Part shown: positions 19,949 through 32,273 of the stretch, one piece after another
Position numbering within the stretch: the stretch's first letter is position 1
Layout: every line of letters begins with the position of its first letter
Assembly (NCBI GenBank): GCA_022376465.1
Contig: JACDTU010000007.1
Span: forward strand, 62,001-126,000
DNA: 64,000 nucleotides
DNA from: Cubamyces lactineus
Lineage: Eukaryota; Basidiomycota; Agaricomycetes; Polyporales; Polyporaceae
Reading direction: 5' to 3'
Translations under genes and position numbers: made by a program
The notes under the pieces: generated by a model
Told to the model about the DNA's origin: nothing
The model's database searches: none
The model's input: the letters and a program-made list of their open reading frames with translations, nothing else

Positions 19949-21292
19949 ATGGCTGCCATTCGTACATACGCTTTTGGCGTGCTCCTCCTGCACATACTCG
20001 CCGCTCTGCTGACGGTAAGCACAAGTCACTTCCCCACTGGCCATAATGGAGATCTTACCGCCTTCGTATCCGCCCCGTTCACAGTCATCAGCAGCGGTGA
20101 CCGATGGCCTTGCTGGTGCCCGCGCCCGTCTCGCTCTGCAAGAGCCGAAGTACCGGCAGATTAGCCCGCACTCCTACGAGATGCTCATAGACGCGGATGA
20201 AGAACGCCGCATCGTCGAGCTGCTCGGGCCAGAGTACCTCGATGTCGGACTCGTCGCTACGAGGGTCACAGGTCCGCCGCGGGCCTGTCCCGTATGCGGG
20301 AAGCAAACCGAGTTCGTCGACTGGTGGGTTCCCCTTCTCTTGTCGGCGGGCTCGGGTAGTCGGTTCATGACGCTGATTGTCCTTCTTATACAGGGTCTTC
20401 ACTGCGCTTGCTCGTGGGATCCACTCGCCCGAGTTCATCCTCGAGTCGCTCAGACAGGGAAACCCGCCGCGAAAGCGTGTGCACGACGTATATTGCTCCG
20501 GGTGCGGACACCTCACTCAGTTCCAGGACTCCACTGGTGAGGAGGGCGGCGCGCCTTACCTCGCTTTGGCGACGGTGAGTACATGGACGACACATCTCCT
20601 ACGTCGGCGCTTGCTTGGATGTCTGGGATAGTACGCTGACTTGCGGTTTGCAGCCGTATGACCGGGTCAGGCGGACGTTTGGGGAGAGCGTCTACAAGCG
20701 GGGCCATGACGTTCCGCACAAGAAGCGCGACGAGTCGACGTATGGCTGGGACACCATCAGCTGCATCGCTAAACGCGACGACTTCGAGCGCGAGACGAAG
20801 AGACACTCGCCCGATTTGTCGAGTCGCGACGAGGTCCCAGAAGAGAAGCGCGACGAGTCGACGTACGGTTGGGATACCATCAGCTGTTTGACCAAGCGCG
20901 ACGACCTCGAGAACCGATCCCCGGAAGAGGTGCCCGACAAGAAGCGCAACGAAGAAACCTATGGCTGGGACACTATCAGTTGCCTCACTAAACGCGCTGA
21001 CCTCGAGCGCGAGGCCCGTGACGAGGTCGTGGACAAGAAGCGCGACGAGACGACCTATGGTTGGGACACCATCAGTTGCCTCACTAAACGCGCTGACCTC
21101 GTCGACGAAGTCGCGGACAAAAAACGCGACGAAGAGACCTACGGCTGGGACACTATCAGTTGCCTGACCAAACGAACCGACCTCGAGCGCGAAGCCAGCG
21201 AGGCCCTCCACAAGCGCGAGGAAGAAACCTATGGTTGGGACACCATCAGCTGCCTCACCAAGCGTAGTGACCTGGAGGGCGAGGCGAAGTGA
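19949..21292 (+). CDS. Secreted repeat-peptide precursor 2 (six KR-flanked YGWDTISC units)
   Basis: Exons 19949-20014, 20085-20323, 20394-20574 and 20654-21292 join in phase to 374 aa. Intron positions and phases match the first three introns of the paralog at 17242. Residues 1-22 are a signal peptide. Residues about 30-162 are the conserved domain with CPVC and CSGC. The last 212 residues are a repeat array. The core YGWDTISC begins at residues 192, 233, 265, 297, 325 and 355, each followed by Leu/Ile-Thr/Ala-Lys-Arg. Acidic spacers end in Lys-Arg before the next core. Cutting at both sites would release six copies of nearly one peptide of about 12-13 residues. The layout matches Kex2-processed repeat precursors, including fungal ribosomal peptides of the ustiloxin/phomopsin type. 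Secretion and cleavage are strongly implied; cyclisation is speculative. Confidence 0.9.
20750..21268 (+). repeat. Coding tandem array of six peptide units
   Basis: Six in-frame repeats, 84-123 nt apart, lie inside the last exon of precursor 2. The 8-residue core is invariant at the protein level, while synonymous sites (for example TAT/TAC, GGC/GGT, AGC/AGT) vary. This indicates selection on the peptide, not just recent DNA duplication. Confidence 0.9.
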
Positions 21293-22006
21293 TCTGTGTA
21301 GGATGGGATTGGACTTAGTGTCGAGATCATGGTCGGGCTCTGGATAAGCCTCGCCTTGCAGAAGTACCTTGAATCGTGTCTCATGGATGCAGCAAACAAA
21401 CGACTCTGTACATTACCCTATATCTCGTTTCATGTCAGCTCACATACATACTCACATCGCATGTCTGTCACTCACCCACATGCATGTACATGCTGGATTT
21501 GCATCGACTTGTACGTGTCTCTCGACGGCATCGGGTACACATGCATTACCTGTGACATTGTGTCTCACGCAAGATATTATTCTGCAATGCAGCAGCCATG
21601 CTGATCCAAGTCCAAGCCCAAACCTATACCGAAAGCGAAACGGTCTCTACAAGCGCTACAAATACAACCAGACGCGGTCCCTCCAGTATTCCCTCGAGCC
21701 AACAAACGCTCGCGCATGTCATTGGTCCCGATGCAGCTACACAGCAGAGTACAGCTAGCAGAAGCGCCTCTGAATCCCCGGCTACGGCGGCAGCCGTGGC
21801 CAGCATACGAGATGTCGATAGTCCGCAGTAATGGAAGGCGAAAGGGGAGGAAGATGGTCGCGGTAACACTGGGGACGGGAACAGCAGCAGTAGCAAAACA
21901 AACCGAATAATCAATAGCGAGAGATAATTTAGGCGGCTTGCCTGTGGGAGTCACGATGAGAGTGTGAGCACGCAGTGACATCGTCAGTTGGGAAGCGGAC
22001 ACGTAC
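21293..22006. other. Downstream region of precursor 2
   Basis: No independent gene supported. It may contain the last exon and 3' UTR of the minus-strand Ser/Thr-rich gene. Confidence 0.4.
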
Positions 22007-23279
22007 GCCATTCCACCATACCCCATAGCAGCACCTGACTCTGCGAGCTTGCGCTGTCTGAAAGCCTGTGCAACCGGTCAACACAGAACAGACGCCGGAT
22101 ATAAAACTGATCATGACAAACCCTGCGATACTTTGTACGCTCGTACGTGACCAACCCGACAACTATGAGGGCGATAACGGAAATACCCGCGAAGATACCG
22201 AGACCGATGGGAAGCACCTGGATATGCGTTCCAGGCAGCACGAAGGCCGGAGCGCTCGACTGGGCGGTGTCCGCTGCGGACGTCGCGCTGGTAGCAGTAC
22301 CATTCGACAAGTCGCCGGCAGCAGTGCCAGTACCACTCGGTGCAGGAGTAGCAGTCGCCGGCGGGTTCGCATCCGTCTCAGTGGCAACGGCGGACGCGTC
22401 AATCGTGGAGAATCCCTACGCGAAATATCAGACTTGTATGCTTACAGCCCCCACGCAGTATGAGAACTCACAGCGGCAGAGACAGCACCTCCAGAAGAGG
22501 CGGTAGCGGTCGCAGTGGCAGATGCTCCGGAGTCCGTCGCCGACGCGGTATCTGTGGCACCCGTGGAAAGAGCTGAACCTGGGATTTGGGAGACGCCCTG
22601 TACACGAGGAGGGGTAGCCATGGTCAGCACGCGGATCCCTTGCGTGCGAACGTCATTCAACTCACATTCACACCAATTGCCCCGGTGGTTGTCGCGGGCG
22701 CGGACGCGTTGCTATCGGTCGGAGAGGCTGCGGGTAACCGTCAACATCAAAGTAGCGGGATTGTGGCTGCGATGCAGAATAGACGCCGAACGTACCAGAT
22801 GCAGCGCTGTCTGTGGCCGAGGCGGTATCGGTGCTCGACGCGCTCCCGTCGGTAGCAGACGCGGACGAGCTGTCTGTCGAGGTGCCAGAGTCGGACGAAC
22901 CAGAGTCAGAGCCGCCCGATCCCGCGTTGTTGCCGCTGCTCGTCATGGCTACGCTGCACGACTTTGTCTCGCGCACGAGCGGCTCTCCATTGTCTCCAGT
23001 GATAGGGTCAAGCTGGATCGTGCATGTCTGGAGCATGGGTCCCACAGCGCTGCGTGCTGTTCAGCAACTAGCCCTGAGGCCCACATACGGTCTAGCCACT
23101 CACGTCTGGATCGTGTTCGACGTCTGAAGAGTGACTGAGTGGTCGAGGTTGTCTCCATCCCGGGCGACGCGCACGGAGGTGTTGATTGTGCGCTTTTGCG
23201 GGGCGAGAGGCGCAGAGTGTACGACACCCAGGAAGAGGAGGAGAAGAGCAAGAGTCGCAGACTTTGAGTGACCGAGCAT
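22007..23279 (-). CDS. Secreted or cell-surface Ser/Thr-rich single-pass membrane protein
   Basis: Exons 23104-23279, 22796-23049, 22666-22727, 22472-22597 and 22122-22415 (minus) join in phase, with a last exon beginning at 22065. A signal peptide (ALLLLFLGVVHSAPLAP) is followed by a compact N-terminal domain with two Cys (QTCTIQLDP; TKSCSVAM). A long Ser/Thr/Ala-rich stalk, probably O-glycosylated, comes next, then one transmembrane helix (IGLGIFAGISVIALIVVGLV) and a short basic cytoplasmic tail. The design resembles fungal wall-stress sensors (Mid2/Wsc type), but I see no WSC domain. The 3' end is uncertain. The frame reaches GYGGMA near 22007, where a GTACGT donor may start another intron; without splicing it stays open to 21577. 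Confidence 0.7.
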
Positions 23280-23923
23280 GATGGAAACCGAGACTAGCGG
23301 GTCGATGAAGTACAGAGTGCTGAAGAGATTGGAAGCCGGCTCCCTGAGGTCGACAGAACGTTCAACGACGACGAAGGTGGAAGAGGAAAAGGAATGGAAT
23401 GGCCCCCAGGGCAGACAAGCAGCGACCCGACGACGATGGCGGGGGAAAAGGTGAAAGACGCACGGCCGTCTGCCCGCTCTTTCACTCTATGTCTCCAGAT
23501 TCTCCAGGTCCAGGCGCGTCTCCGCAGCCACGCCCTTTCCCACCCGTTTCGCACTCCGAAAGTCAACGCGTAAGCGGACATCAGCAAAGCGCTATCGGAG
23601 TGCGAACACGCAGAGGCCGAGGGAACGGCATGGGAGAGCAGCAACGATCAGCATTTCTGGTCCTCGCTGTGGCAACGCCTTTCGACCTGCACCGCTCCGA
23701 TCATCGACCCAAGATGCCGCGGTCCCGTCCAAAACGCCTCCGTTTCCACAACGCCGGTCATACCCTGTCTAAACATATTCGACAACATTACACACGCTAG
23801 CACACACGCCATATACAAACACTATGCCAGGGATGTTTCGTCGCCACGCACTCCAGACTTTGTCCTCCCCGCAGTAGCGCAGATCTGAGAACCTCTACTG
23901 CTTTCAGCACTTCCGTACTCGCG

Positions 23924-26900
23924 CTACCGCATCCCTCCCTCGACAGCCTTGTACAATTTACCATCCCGCACTCGATGCTGTCGTCGCAGATCGAAGAATA
24001 GGCCGATAACGTGCGCGACGACCTGGGTACCCCAATGTTCGAACGCCATCGACGCCAGCACGTTCATCACGACTGCCAACAGCAGTGTCGCCCGTGCCGA
24101 GATAGGCAGCGCCATCAGCTCCAACACCTGGCTGATGGCCCCCGGCGGGCTGAGCAGCACCAGCAGGTTGAACACTGACAGACAGACCATCGACAGCATA
24201 AACCAGCCTGGCAGACACAGCGCGACCACGACAATGACGCGACACAGACAGCTCGTCAGTACCTGGAACCGCGATGTCCCCAGAGAGAAGCGCCAACGCA
24301 CCGTTCGTCCACATCTGCTTCCTGTACGGCGGACCGATGCTGAACACCGCCGCGACGAGGATGTACTGGAAACACGACACCAAAAATAGCGCCGAGTTCT
24401 CGTAGTTGGTCGCCTCGAGCTTGCCGTCGTCCGCACTCGGGTCCTTCTCAGCCGGGGGCGTGTACCTGCACCATTCGCACATCATGTCAACCCGCCATTC
24501 CGTGTCGCCCTGTCCGTGTCTGCCTGCCTGTCTGCTTGCCCACTGCCACAGGCAACACACACTGCTCAATGACCGATGACTCACCATTCCTGTGACCGGA
24601 CCCAGAAGAACGCCCAGAACTGGATGGCAGATGTGATGACAATCTGCCCAACGAGGCTTGCCAGCACCTTCTTCGACACCAGACTTGCCGTCGGTCGTTT
24701 AGGGTGTATACGGGGGTAGGGGAGCGTCCTCCCCACTGCATCCGCCCGTCAGTACATCTTCGCCGCAGAGAAAGTGTCGGACTTACTGGTGACCGCGATG
24801 GGGATGATGATGAACAGATCAATATACAGGAACTGTGATATACATTGATGGGGAGAGTTAGCTCACAATTTGGCGGATAGAGCTGACCGCAGCACTGCAT
24901 AAATTGAAGGCATACCTGGAAGTCACCCAAGGAGGATGCAAACGAATACAACAACGTTATCGTCGTGAACTGGATCAACGAATAAAGGGCCCTAATCACC
25001 GCAACTCGTCAGCCAACGCACCACACTACACCATACATGTGCCATCCGTGTTCGCAGTGCAGAGAGGATACTCACATGTACTTGAAGCAGCTGAAGCTCG
25101 TCACCAAGGCCGCACGGCCTTCCTTGATGACCTCGAGCACGCAGCTGATGTCGGGTGTACGACTCGTAAACGGCGCAGCGACGGAGGCCTCTGCTTCAGA
25201 GAGCGAGAGACCGACGTCCGCTGCCTTCAGTGCAGCGCAGTCGTTCGCACCGTCTCCACACATCAAGACGGTGTAGCCGAGCGCTTGGAGGCGCTCGACG
25301 ACCTCGTTCTTCTCGTCTGGTGACATCCGTGCGTAAATTTGCGTTTTGACGAGCATCTGTGTAGCGCATTGTCGTCAATGTGTTCTTTACTGTTACAATG
25401 TCCGATGAGGGTGTAGGTGCTTACCCTCTGCATGGTCTCGAGCGGTGCATGGTTCATGATCCATCGGAAGACGTCTCCCGTCACAGCGAGCGTGTAGTCG
25501 TGGCTCTCTAGTTCCTCAACCTCTACTAAGCGTTGTGCAGGGGCAGGCAGCGGCTTCAAGCTGTAATCATCGAGCTTCCATGTAGGCTCCTCCATGCTTG
25601 ACCACTCGAGCTTTGACAGCGGCGAGAACGCATTTCCTACAGCATAGCTATTCAGCCACATAGTCGAAGTCAAGACGCGGGCTGTACGCGATCCAGGAGC
25701 TTACCTCGAACGAACGTTGGCGCGAAGACGTGCGCAGCGGGATTGATCAGCCCGCACTCGCGCGCGACGCTGACAGCCGTGAGCGGGTTGTCGCCCGTGA
25801 TCATCCGGCATGCGAAGTGCGCGGCGCGCAACGTCTGGATCGCGGGTGTCGTACCCGGCTTCAGCTTGTTCTCGAAGATGATCAGCCCGAGGAACTGCAG
25901 GTTATACTCGGCTTGTTCGCTGTATGCACCATGATGTCATGACATAATTTAGAGAGGGAATCATAGAGACAAAGTGGGACAGCGGGACAGACCGTTTCAT
26001 TTTTTGCGCCTTGAGCCAAGAGAGGCCTTCGATGCTCTTTCCTGCCATCGCTATCACACGGTAGCCGCGCTTAGTGTAGTACGAGAGCAGATCATCGTAG
26101 TCAGAAGGGACTGACGGACACCCAAGAACGTAAGTGACAGATTCAGAGAGAGGGGTGGGAGGAACGAGCCATACGCACAAGTGCTTTTGTCACAGATATC
26201 CGCCATGACCTCGGGTGCGCCCTTGACGTAGACCTCCATGCTAGTGCTCTTGAGCCTCTTGACGATCACGCTCATCCGCCGGAGCGCAGACACAAACTCG
26301 AACGTCCTGATCACACCCAACTCCAAGAAGTGTGCATGCTTTCGTGAAACACTTCAGCACATCGCATTCACTAACAACGAGATTCAAACATCCTCACCTT
26401 TCCTGCACCCTTGAGCGCATCCTCAATCCTGAAGCGAGCGCTTCCAGGGGGGCGTACAACCGTCTGCACAAGCGCCGCAGGCCTATCACCTACCGCCTTG
26501 TTCTTCACCACGCCCGCACCAGCCACATGGCCCTCCTCCAGTGTCCAATTCGTAAACTCGAACATCTTTACGTCCAACGGGTCCCCAATCACCTCCCCGT
26601 CCACCTGCTTCAGCGAATGACACGTCGCGAGCGCATGCAAGAAGCTCGGCTTCTCCTTGCCCGCAGGCGGCGCGGGAAGGTCGTGAATGTCCTCGAGGAG
26701 CTCGCCGAAGCGCCCGCTAGCGTGCCGCTCGGGCGCGCGCACGCCGAGGATGTCGAGCCCGTCCTCGGTGAGCGTGCCCGTCTTGTCGAAGCAGCAGACG
26801 TTGATCTGGCCTGCGACGTTCACACGGCTCGGCGAGATGCAGAAGATGCCGAGCGCGCGCAGGCGTCCGATTGCGAAGCTCGTCCCGATAGAGAGCGTTG

Positions 26901-29485
26901 CGGGCAGCGCGGGCGGGACGACGACGGTGATGAGGTCGAGCGCGCGGAGGAGAATGGTGTGCCACCGGACCTGGAGACAGGGCAGGACGTCGTCAGCGCG
27001 ATGCAAACACGCTAGTTTACGGTACGCGTTACCCCGAGCCGCACGAATTGTACGGCGCTTGCACAGAAGCCAAGTCCGGCGACACCTGCGAGGACACCGA
27101 TGAACCGCATTGAGTCTCTGTAGAACTTGAATCCGGTTGGCTTTGGGAATAGCATTGAGCGCACCAAAGCGCCTTTCGTAGTGTAGAAACCTCAAAGTGA
27201 CCGGGCCGTCAATGTGCTTTCTTCACTGGTACCGAAAACGGCTTACCGGTGCGTACAACAAGCCCTAGAGCTGGGGCGGCTGGGCTGCCATCCAACGTCG
27301 ACACCCCGCGGATGCGGACGACGCGCGTGCCAGCGTACAGAAAGCTCTTCGCCATGTCGCCCGCAACGTCCGTGCAGTTCCGCCACTTCGCGAGGTCGTC
27401 GTTCTTGATCGGGATCTTGCTGACCGGGACGCTCTCGCCGGTGAGCATGCTCTCGTTCACGATCGCGTCGCCCGAGAGGAGGAACATGTCCGCCGGGAGC
27501 GTGGCGAGTGGCGGGTCGATCAGGTCGACGACGTCCCCGGTGACGAGCGCAGAGGAGTCGCATTCCAGCCCTGGGGAGAAGGGATGAGCGCGAGAAAGTA
27601 ATCAGGAGGAACGATGGAACGTACAAGCGCCGTCGCGATACACCTTGACTTTGCAAACGAACCGCGACATTTCCCGCATACGAGCAATAGTCTTATGCCA
27701 GCCAAACAGGCTTGAACGCACGCATGAATGGCTAGGTGGCGTATTACTTACCTGCTTTGTCTCGACCAGTGTGGTAACGATACTGATAGCGGAAATGAGT
27801 GCAATGCAGAACGCGTAGTAGTAGTAGTCGTCCAATGACCACAGGACGATACTCGCAATTTGGAATACGTAGAAAGGATGGATGACCTAGAGCATTTGGT
27901 AGCAGTTCGTGAGGTCAAGGTGCTCGCTAGGTATAGGTGATATGTACCTCGTCTATTAGCAAGGATAGGGTAGATTTCCCCTCGATGTCGATGAGATTAG
28001 GTCCGAACAAGGCGATGCGTTGTGACTGAACATCTTTTCGAAGACCGTTCTGCACGCTCCCAATACCAGACCAGGACGAATCTCTCCAGTCCCTGCGTAG
28101 CAATGAATTTCCGGCGAGTTGCTATTGCGGTAAGCGCAAGGAGGGCTGACCTTATCATGCTGAACAACCCAGTACGAGGATCCAGTGCAAAGCGGTTGTA
28201 GCGATAGTCGATGTAAATTAGAGTACCAAGGGTTTCTCCCTCACTTCGCGCAACTCTTGCTGTTGGCAGAAGCTGAGATGGATCGGGAATAGTAGAGAAT
28301 ACTGTCGTCAGAGGGTATGGATATGCAATTCTGCATATGGGGAACAACGCAATATCTCTGTAGGCGGTCTACGAGATGCTGAGCATTGCCAAGGTAAGAG
28401 TCTGTCGTGTATATGCCTACCTCGACGACAACGAAACCATGTTGCATGTTGATGAAAGCACGCTCCCGAGTAACCCAGCGCAGCCAGAGTTGAGGGAACC
28501 AGCGCCCAAGAAGACCGAGTATGCCAAAGCTCAGCACACAGCAAGCCCGCCAGAGCCATTGTCGCCATGGAACAGGTTCATAACCTACCATGCGGATATG
28601 CGCATCTTCGTCTGCAATGTAGAGCGTCTGTCGGCTAGGAGGGCCAGGTGGTGGAGGCGAGAGAGGTTCGAGCTCGCCCATCTCTATGCGCGCTTCAGAC
28701 CCGAATATAGGATCCCCAGTGAGTAGCGGCAGCGTTGGTCCAGGTGAGGGTGGTAGAGAGCCATAGTCCATCTCGCTGCCGGAATGAGCCAAACTTGCGA
28801 TATCTGCCTCTTCCTCCGAGTCTTCTTCGTTGGACGTATAGCCCCATCGCTCGTCGCCCTCGTCTTCCGTGTCGACTGCATAGTCCGAACTCACGTCGGA
28901 GCGTCTGCTGCTATGTCGTCGTAGGAGACGAGAGCGCGAGGCACGACTGGACATGGACGGGCGGCGACTACGAGGTGGCGACTCCGTCACAGGAGCACTA
29001 CGACCGAAGATGCTTGCTATGTTTTCGAATACATTCCCGCGTGTAGTATGTGGTGATTGGGATTTCCTCCTCCGTCGTGGAGGCCGCCCTCTGTCCTGGT
29101 CTTCGTCGCCCGACAGATCAGAGTGGTCGGACCACTGGCCATTTGCCAAGTCTTCTTCCTGATCCTGGCCATCGTAGCTCGGCCTTCTGCTCCTGCTCCA
29201 TGCCCTCCCGTCCTGGCTGATATTGTCCGAGCTGCGCCGTCGGCTGCGTGATCCTCTGGAAAACCCGCTGTTACGACGACCATGGTCGTGTAGAGACATA
29301 CGTGACACGCTGCTCGGATTGACAGAATGCCCAGGGCCGTCGAACACAGCATCGACATCTTGACCATATTGCGAATCTCTTCGGGACCTGTGTGCGTTGG
29401 CGAGGGCCTGCTGTATGTCGATTGCGGACGCGCCTTCGGTGTAGTCGTGGACATCCACGCCAGGCGAGGACGAAGAGGCAGACAT
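23924..29485 (-). CDS. YPK9: P5B-type cation/polyamine-transporting P-type ATPase (YPK9/ATP13A2-like)
   Basis: A large gene with more than ten introns. The first exon (from 29485) encodes a disordered, Ser/Arg-rich N-terminus of about 290 residues, then [13 protein letters not shown] and membrane segments of the P5 type. The P5B signature [11 protein letters not shown] is present. Other P-type motifs are the actuator TGES (in [14 protein letters not shown]), the phosphorylation site [10 protein letters not shown], the nucleotide-binding KGAPE, and the hinge [17 protein letters not shown]. Hydrophobic C-terminal helices follow. The gene ends at 23924 after [11 protein letters not shown]. All catalytic motifs are intact. 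By family it sits in the vacuolar/lysosomal membrane and exports polyamines or metal ions from the organelle lumen to the cytosol. It is longer at the N-terminus than yeast Ypk9, as is usual in basidiomycetes. Confidence 0.92.
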
Positions 29486-29940
29486 GGTGTATGCAGAGAA
29501 GGAGAGTCAGAGTAGAAGCAAAGCGAACTTTCAACACAAGCTGTACATAGCGCGACTTGGGAGGAGGGTGTGGAAGACGAAGCCAGGCGGAGGAAAAGCG
29601 CTACTAGTACTACGAGAGCCCGGTCCGACAGTAATCGAATCGGGCGCTACACATCGAGCGCTCAGCTTCGCCTGCCACACCGGCCCACACCGTGACACTG
29701 ACTGCAGCCTGAGGGACACGAGCACACCGGGTTGTACCAATCATCTTCAATTCTCACTAAACAACAACGAGTACGAGGATCTTTTTTCTTCATGGTATCG
29801 GTATCCGCGCACTGGATCATTGACCCGCAAGCCTAGCTCCCCCCCCCCAGTACTGGAACCATACTCAACACTGGGGCACTGCACTTGTAACAAACCGAGT
29901 TCAGTGAGATCCTCGGTGCTGCACATATTGTTGGCGTATT

Positions 29941-30356
29941 CCTTGAGCTGTCCAGCAGAGGACCCCAAAGCCCTCGCCGTGAAGGCAGCCGAGCGTCGCA
30001 TCGTCCTTCAAGAGGCAATCAACAGAATGGAGCTCGCCGCTGCGCTCGACCACAAGAACTCAACTAAGGTCCTGACACTGGCACGCCGTATGAAGGACCA
30101 AGGTGTCCAGCCTGACATTACAACCTACTACAGATACCTGCTTGATGCATGTGCCCAGCAGATGCTGAACGTCGAGGCTCGCGCTGTTTTCGACCACACG
30201 CTCGCTATGGGAATCCGTAGCAGAGAAATAATCAGCATCTCGCTCGGAGAAAGGCGGCTCATTAGGCTAAGCATGGCTGAGGATACTGTCGGAGCTAGAC
30301 GGAGGAAGGAGCCCGTCGGTTCTGCGATCCCTTCGGGGAAACACTGGCGGCAGTGA
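29941..30356 (+). pseudogene. Pentatricopeptide-repeat (PPR) protein fragment
   Basis: From about 29941 the frame encodes AVKAAERRIVLQEAINRMEL and then a clear PPR unit (ARRMKDQGVQPDITTYYRYL, with the next helix ACAQQMLNVEARAVFDHTLAM). Only one to two units remain, followed by low-quality sequence to the stop at 30356. An acceptor-like CCAG precedes it. A working PPR protein, which binds organelle RNA, has many units. This is most likely a duplicated fragment or a gene remnant. Confidence 0.45.
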
Positions 30357-32180
30357 TGCCTGCGGCGAGCACTGCGAGGAGGACGAATGACCGCATCGAT
30401 GGTAGTTGAATTGCGAGTGAAGTGACGAGTAGCTTAGGGGTGCGTGAAGCTCGATGAACTTAAATGAGAAGCGGGAGGGTACTGGAGAGGATATACCGTG
30501 CGTCCCCACGATTTATAGTGAGTGAGGCTCAGGTAGGTCCGAAAGGCAAGGACTGGCAGTGAGAAGCTGCCACGTTTTCTCCGGTGTGCCACTTGTCCAT
30601 AGCTACCCATGCGCCGCGACGGCACGCTAGAGACTCAACATGCACGCGTTGAGTGCACCGATGCGGTCTCCGGATCGAGTCTCTTCTGACTCTTGGTTTG
30701 GCATCGGCGAGCGATGTCTGAGTCGCTCCGCTTGCGTCGCTATTGATGGCTATGTATAGCGTCGAGCGACGATTTCGCTCCCAGCATCCGCCAGATGTAG
30801 TCACTCTCCCATTGTATGGAGACATGAACCGATAAAGCTCCACTACTCAGAACTGTCACCTAGACGTACATTCACAGACTTTCTCATGTGTACCTTGCTC
30901 GAGTCATGGTGCACTGTATAACGATCAGGTATCCTTACTGCCCGAGGTGGACTACCCTCCATCGCCTAGAAGAAATGAAGCGAGTTTCACATAGTTCTCG
31001 CAGGTCTAAAGCACTCAACCCTTCAAGAAAGCGAGAGAAGGGTTACTAGTGATCAAGGCGCTCGTATGAGGCATCTCATGAGCGCGGTAGACTGAATGCT
31101 GGTTGTGTTCTCTGTTCGCTGAACTATGGGATATCGCGTCACACGTGACCGTGTCAGAACAAGTCCCGCCGGCCCGGGCTACGATGCATCCGAGTCGCGT
31201 CCAGGAACAGCCTGAGTAACAGTGAGTTGTCCTTTTTGGCCGTGACGGCTCGGTGTGCATGCCTCCCTCTGCTTCACTTACAGTCCGATCTGCCAACCGC
31301 TCGTGCACTGGGGCATCATTTCGCCCGGTGATGGGATGGAACCGATGGGTTGGATAAGTGGATCAAGTGAGGAAGCTGCCAGTGCCAACACCGGACGTAC
31401 GGCGTTTTCAATTGCTTATGCGTTGACGGGCTTATACAAATGCAAGTGTTAAACTTGTCGTTCATGCATGAACGACGGATCGTAATCGGTACGAGCCGAG
31501 CAGGTACGTCCATTGTTTTGACTGATTGTATGCAGAGAGACTGACTGTCTCCCTCTTTGGTTCGCTCTAGGATATCAGTACTGCGCAAAATGCCTACATC
31601 CCGGGCCTCTACACTGCCGCCTCTATCTATGACGCGGTATTTTGTATCGTGACTTCGTTCACGCTGGTTCTGTCTTCGGTCTCAGTAGGCACTACAGTGC
31701 AACTTGAATGTCCGGTCGAGTAGCTTGCAAACACGTGGCAGGACCTCGGCCCATCTCTGAGTTACTTTTGGATTCACCGAAGCCTCCCGCACTCGCGTTC
31801 GTCGGACGTTCTTACCACCGCCAGTTATCAGATCACAAAGTCAAGGGGCATTGAACGGTTACGGTATGTCCTCTCTCAATACTCCCGCGTTTCATGTCGG
31901 CATTCCACGCTGGCACAGCCACGAAGAGTACGAATATGCACGGCATGCCGTCACGCGCCAATCGGTGACCCCTCACGACTCACCACGAACTTCCGCCGCG
32001 TCAAATAGGTGAAACAGCCTAGTACCCGTCCATCGTTTACGGTAACCCGTGCCATGATCTTTCCGCGCCGTATTGAGCATGGCACCGACTGCCACGGGCA
32101 TCCTACTACAGGGCTATGAGTACGCATCCAACGCGAACCGAAGCACTGCGCGGGATGCCTGCTAGGCTCTGTGTGTGCCC
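30357..32180. other. Gene-poor stretch before the carboxylesterases
   Basis: No coding frame supported. Its right end (about 31910-31960) shares a segment with 35030-35070 (AGTACGAAT.TxCACGGCA), so the two carboxylesterase genes were duplicated with part of their upstream DNA. Confidence 0.5.
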
Positions 32181-32186
32181 TATAAA
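32181..32186 (+). promoter_or_regulatory. TATA box of carboxylesterase gene 1
   Basis: TATAAA lies 93 bp upstream of the ATG at 32274. A pyrimidine-rich tract (CTCCCTCCCTCTCTCTCCCC) lies between. Confidence 0.5.
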
Positions 32187-32273
32187 CGCAGAAGATACGG
32201 ACACGACAATCTTCAGTTCAGCCATCCTACCTCCCTCCCTCTCTCTCCCCCCTGGGCGCGCCCCTGTTCCGCT

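Noticed and set aside
28953..29162. Plus-strand frames in the 5' exon of the ATPase gene
   Set aside because: The minus strand carries the Ser/Arg-rich N-terminus; the plus frames are its mirror.
29484..29940. Plus-strand frame leading into the PPR unit
   Set aside because: It lies on the promoter/5' region of the ATPase gene and has no protein-like features before about 29941.
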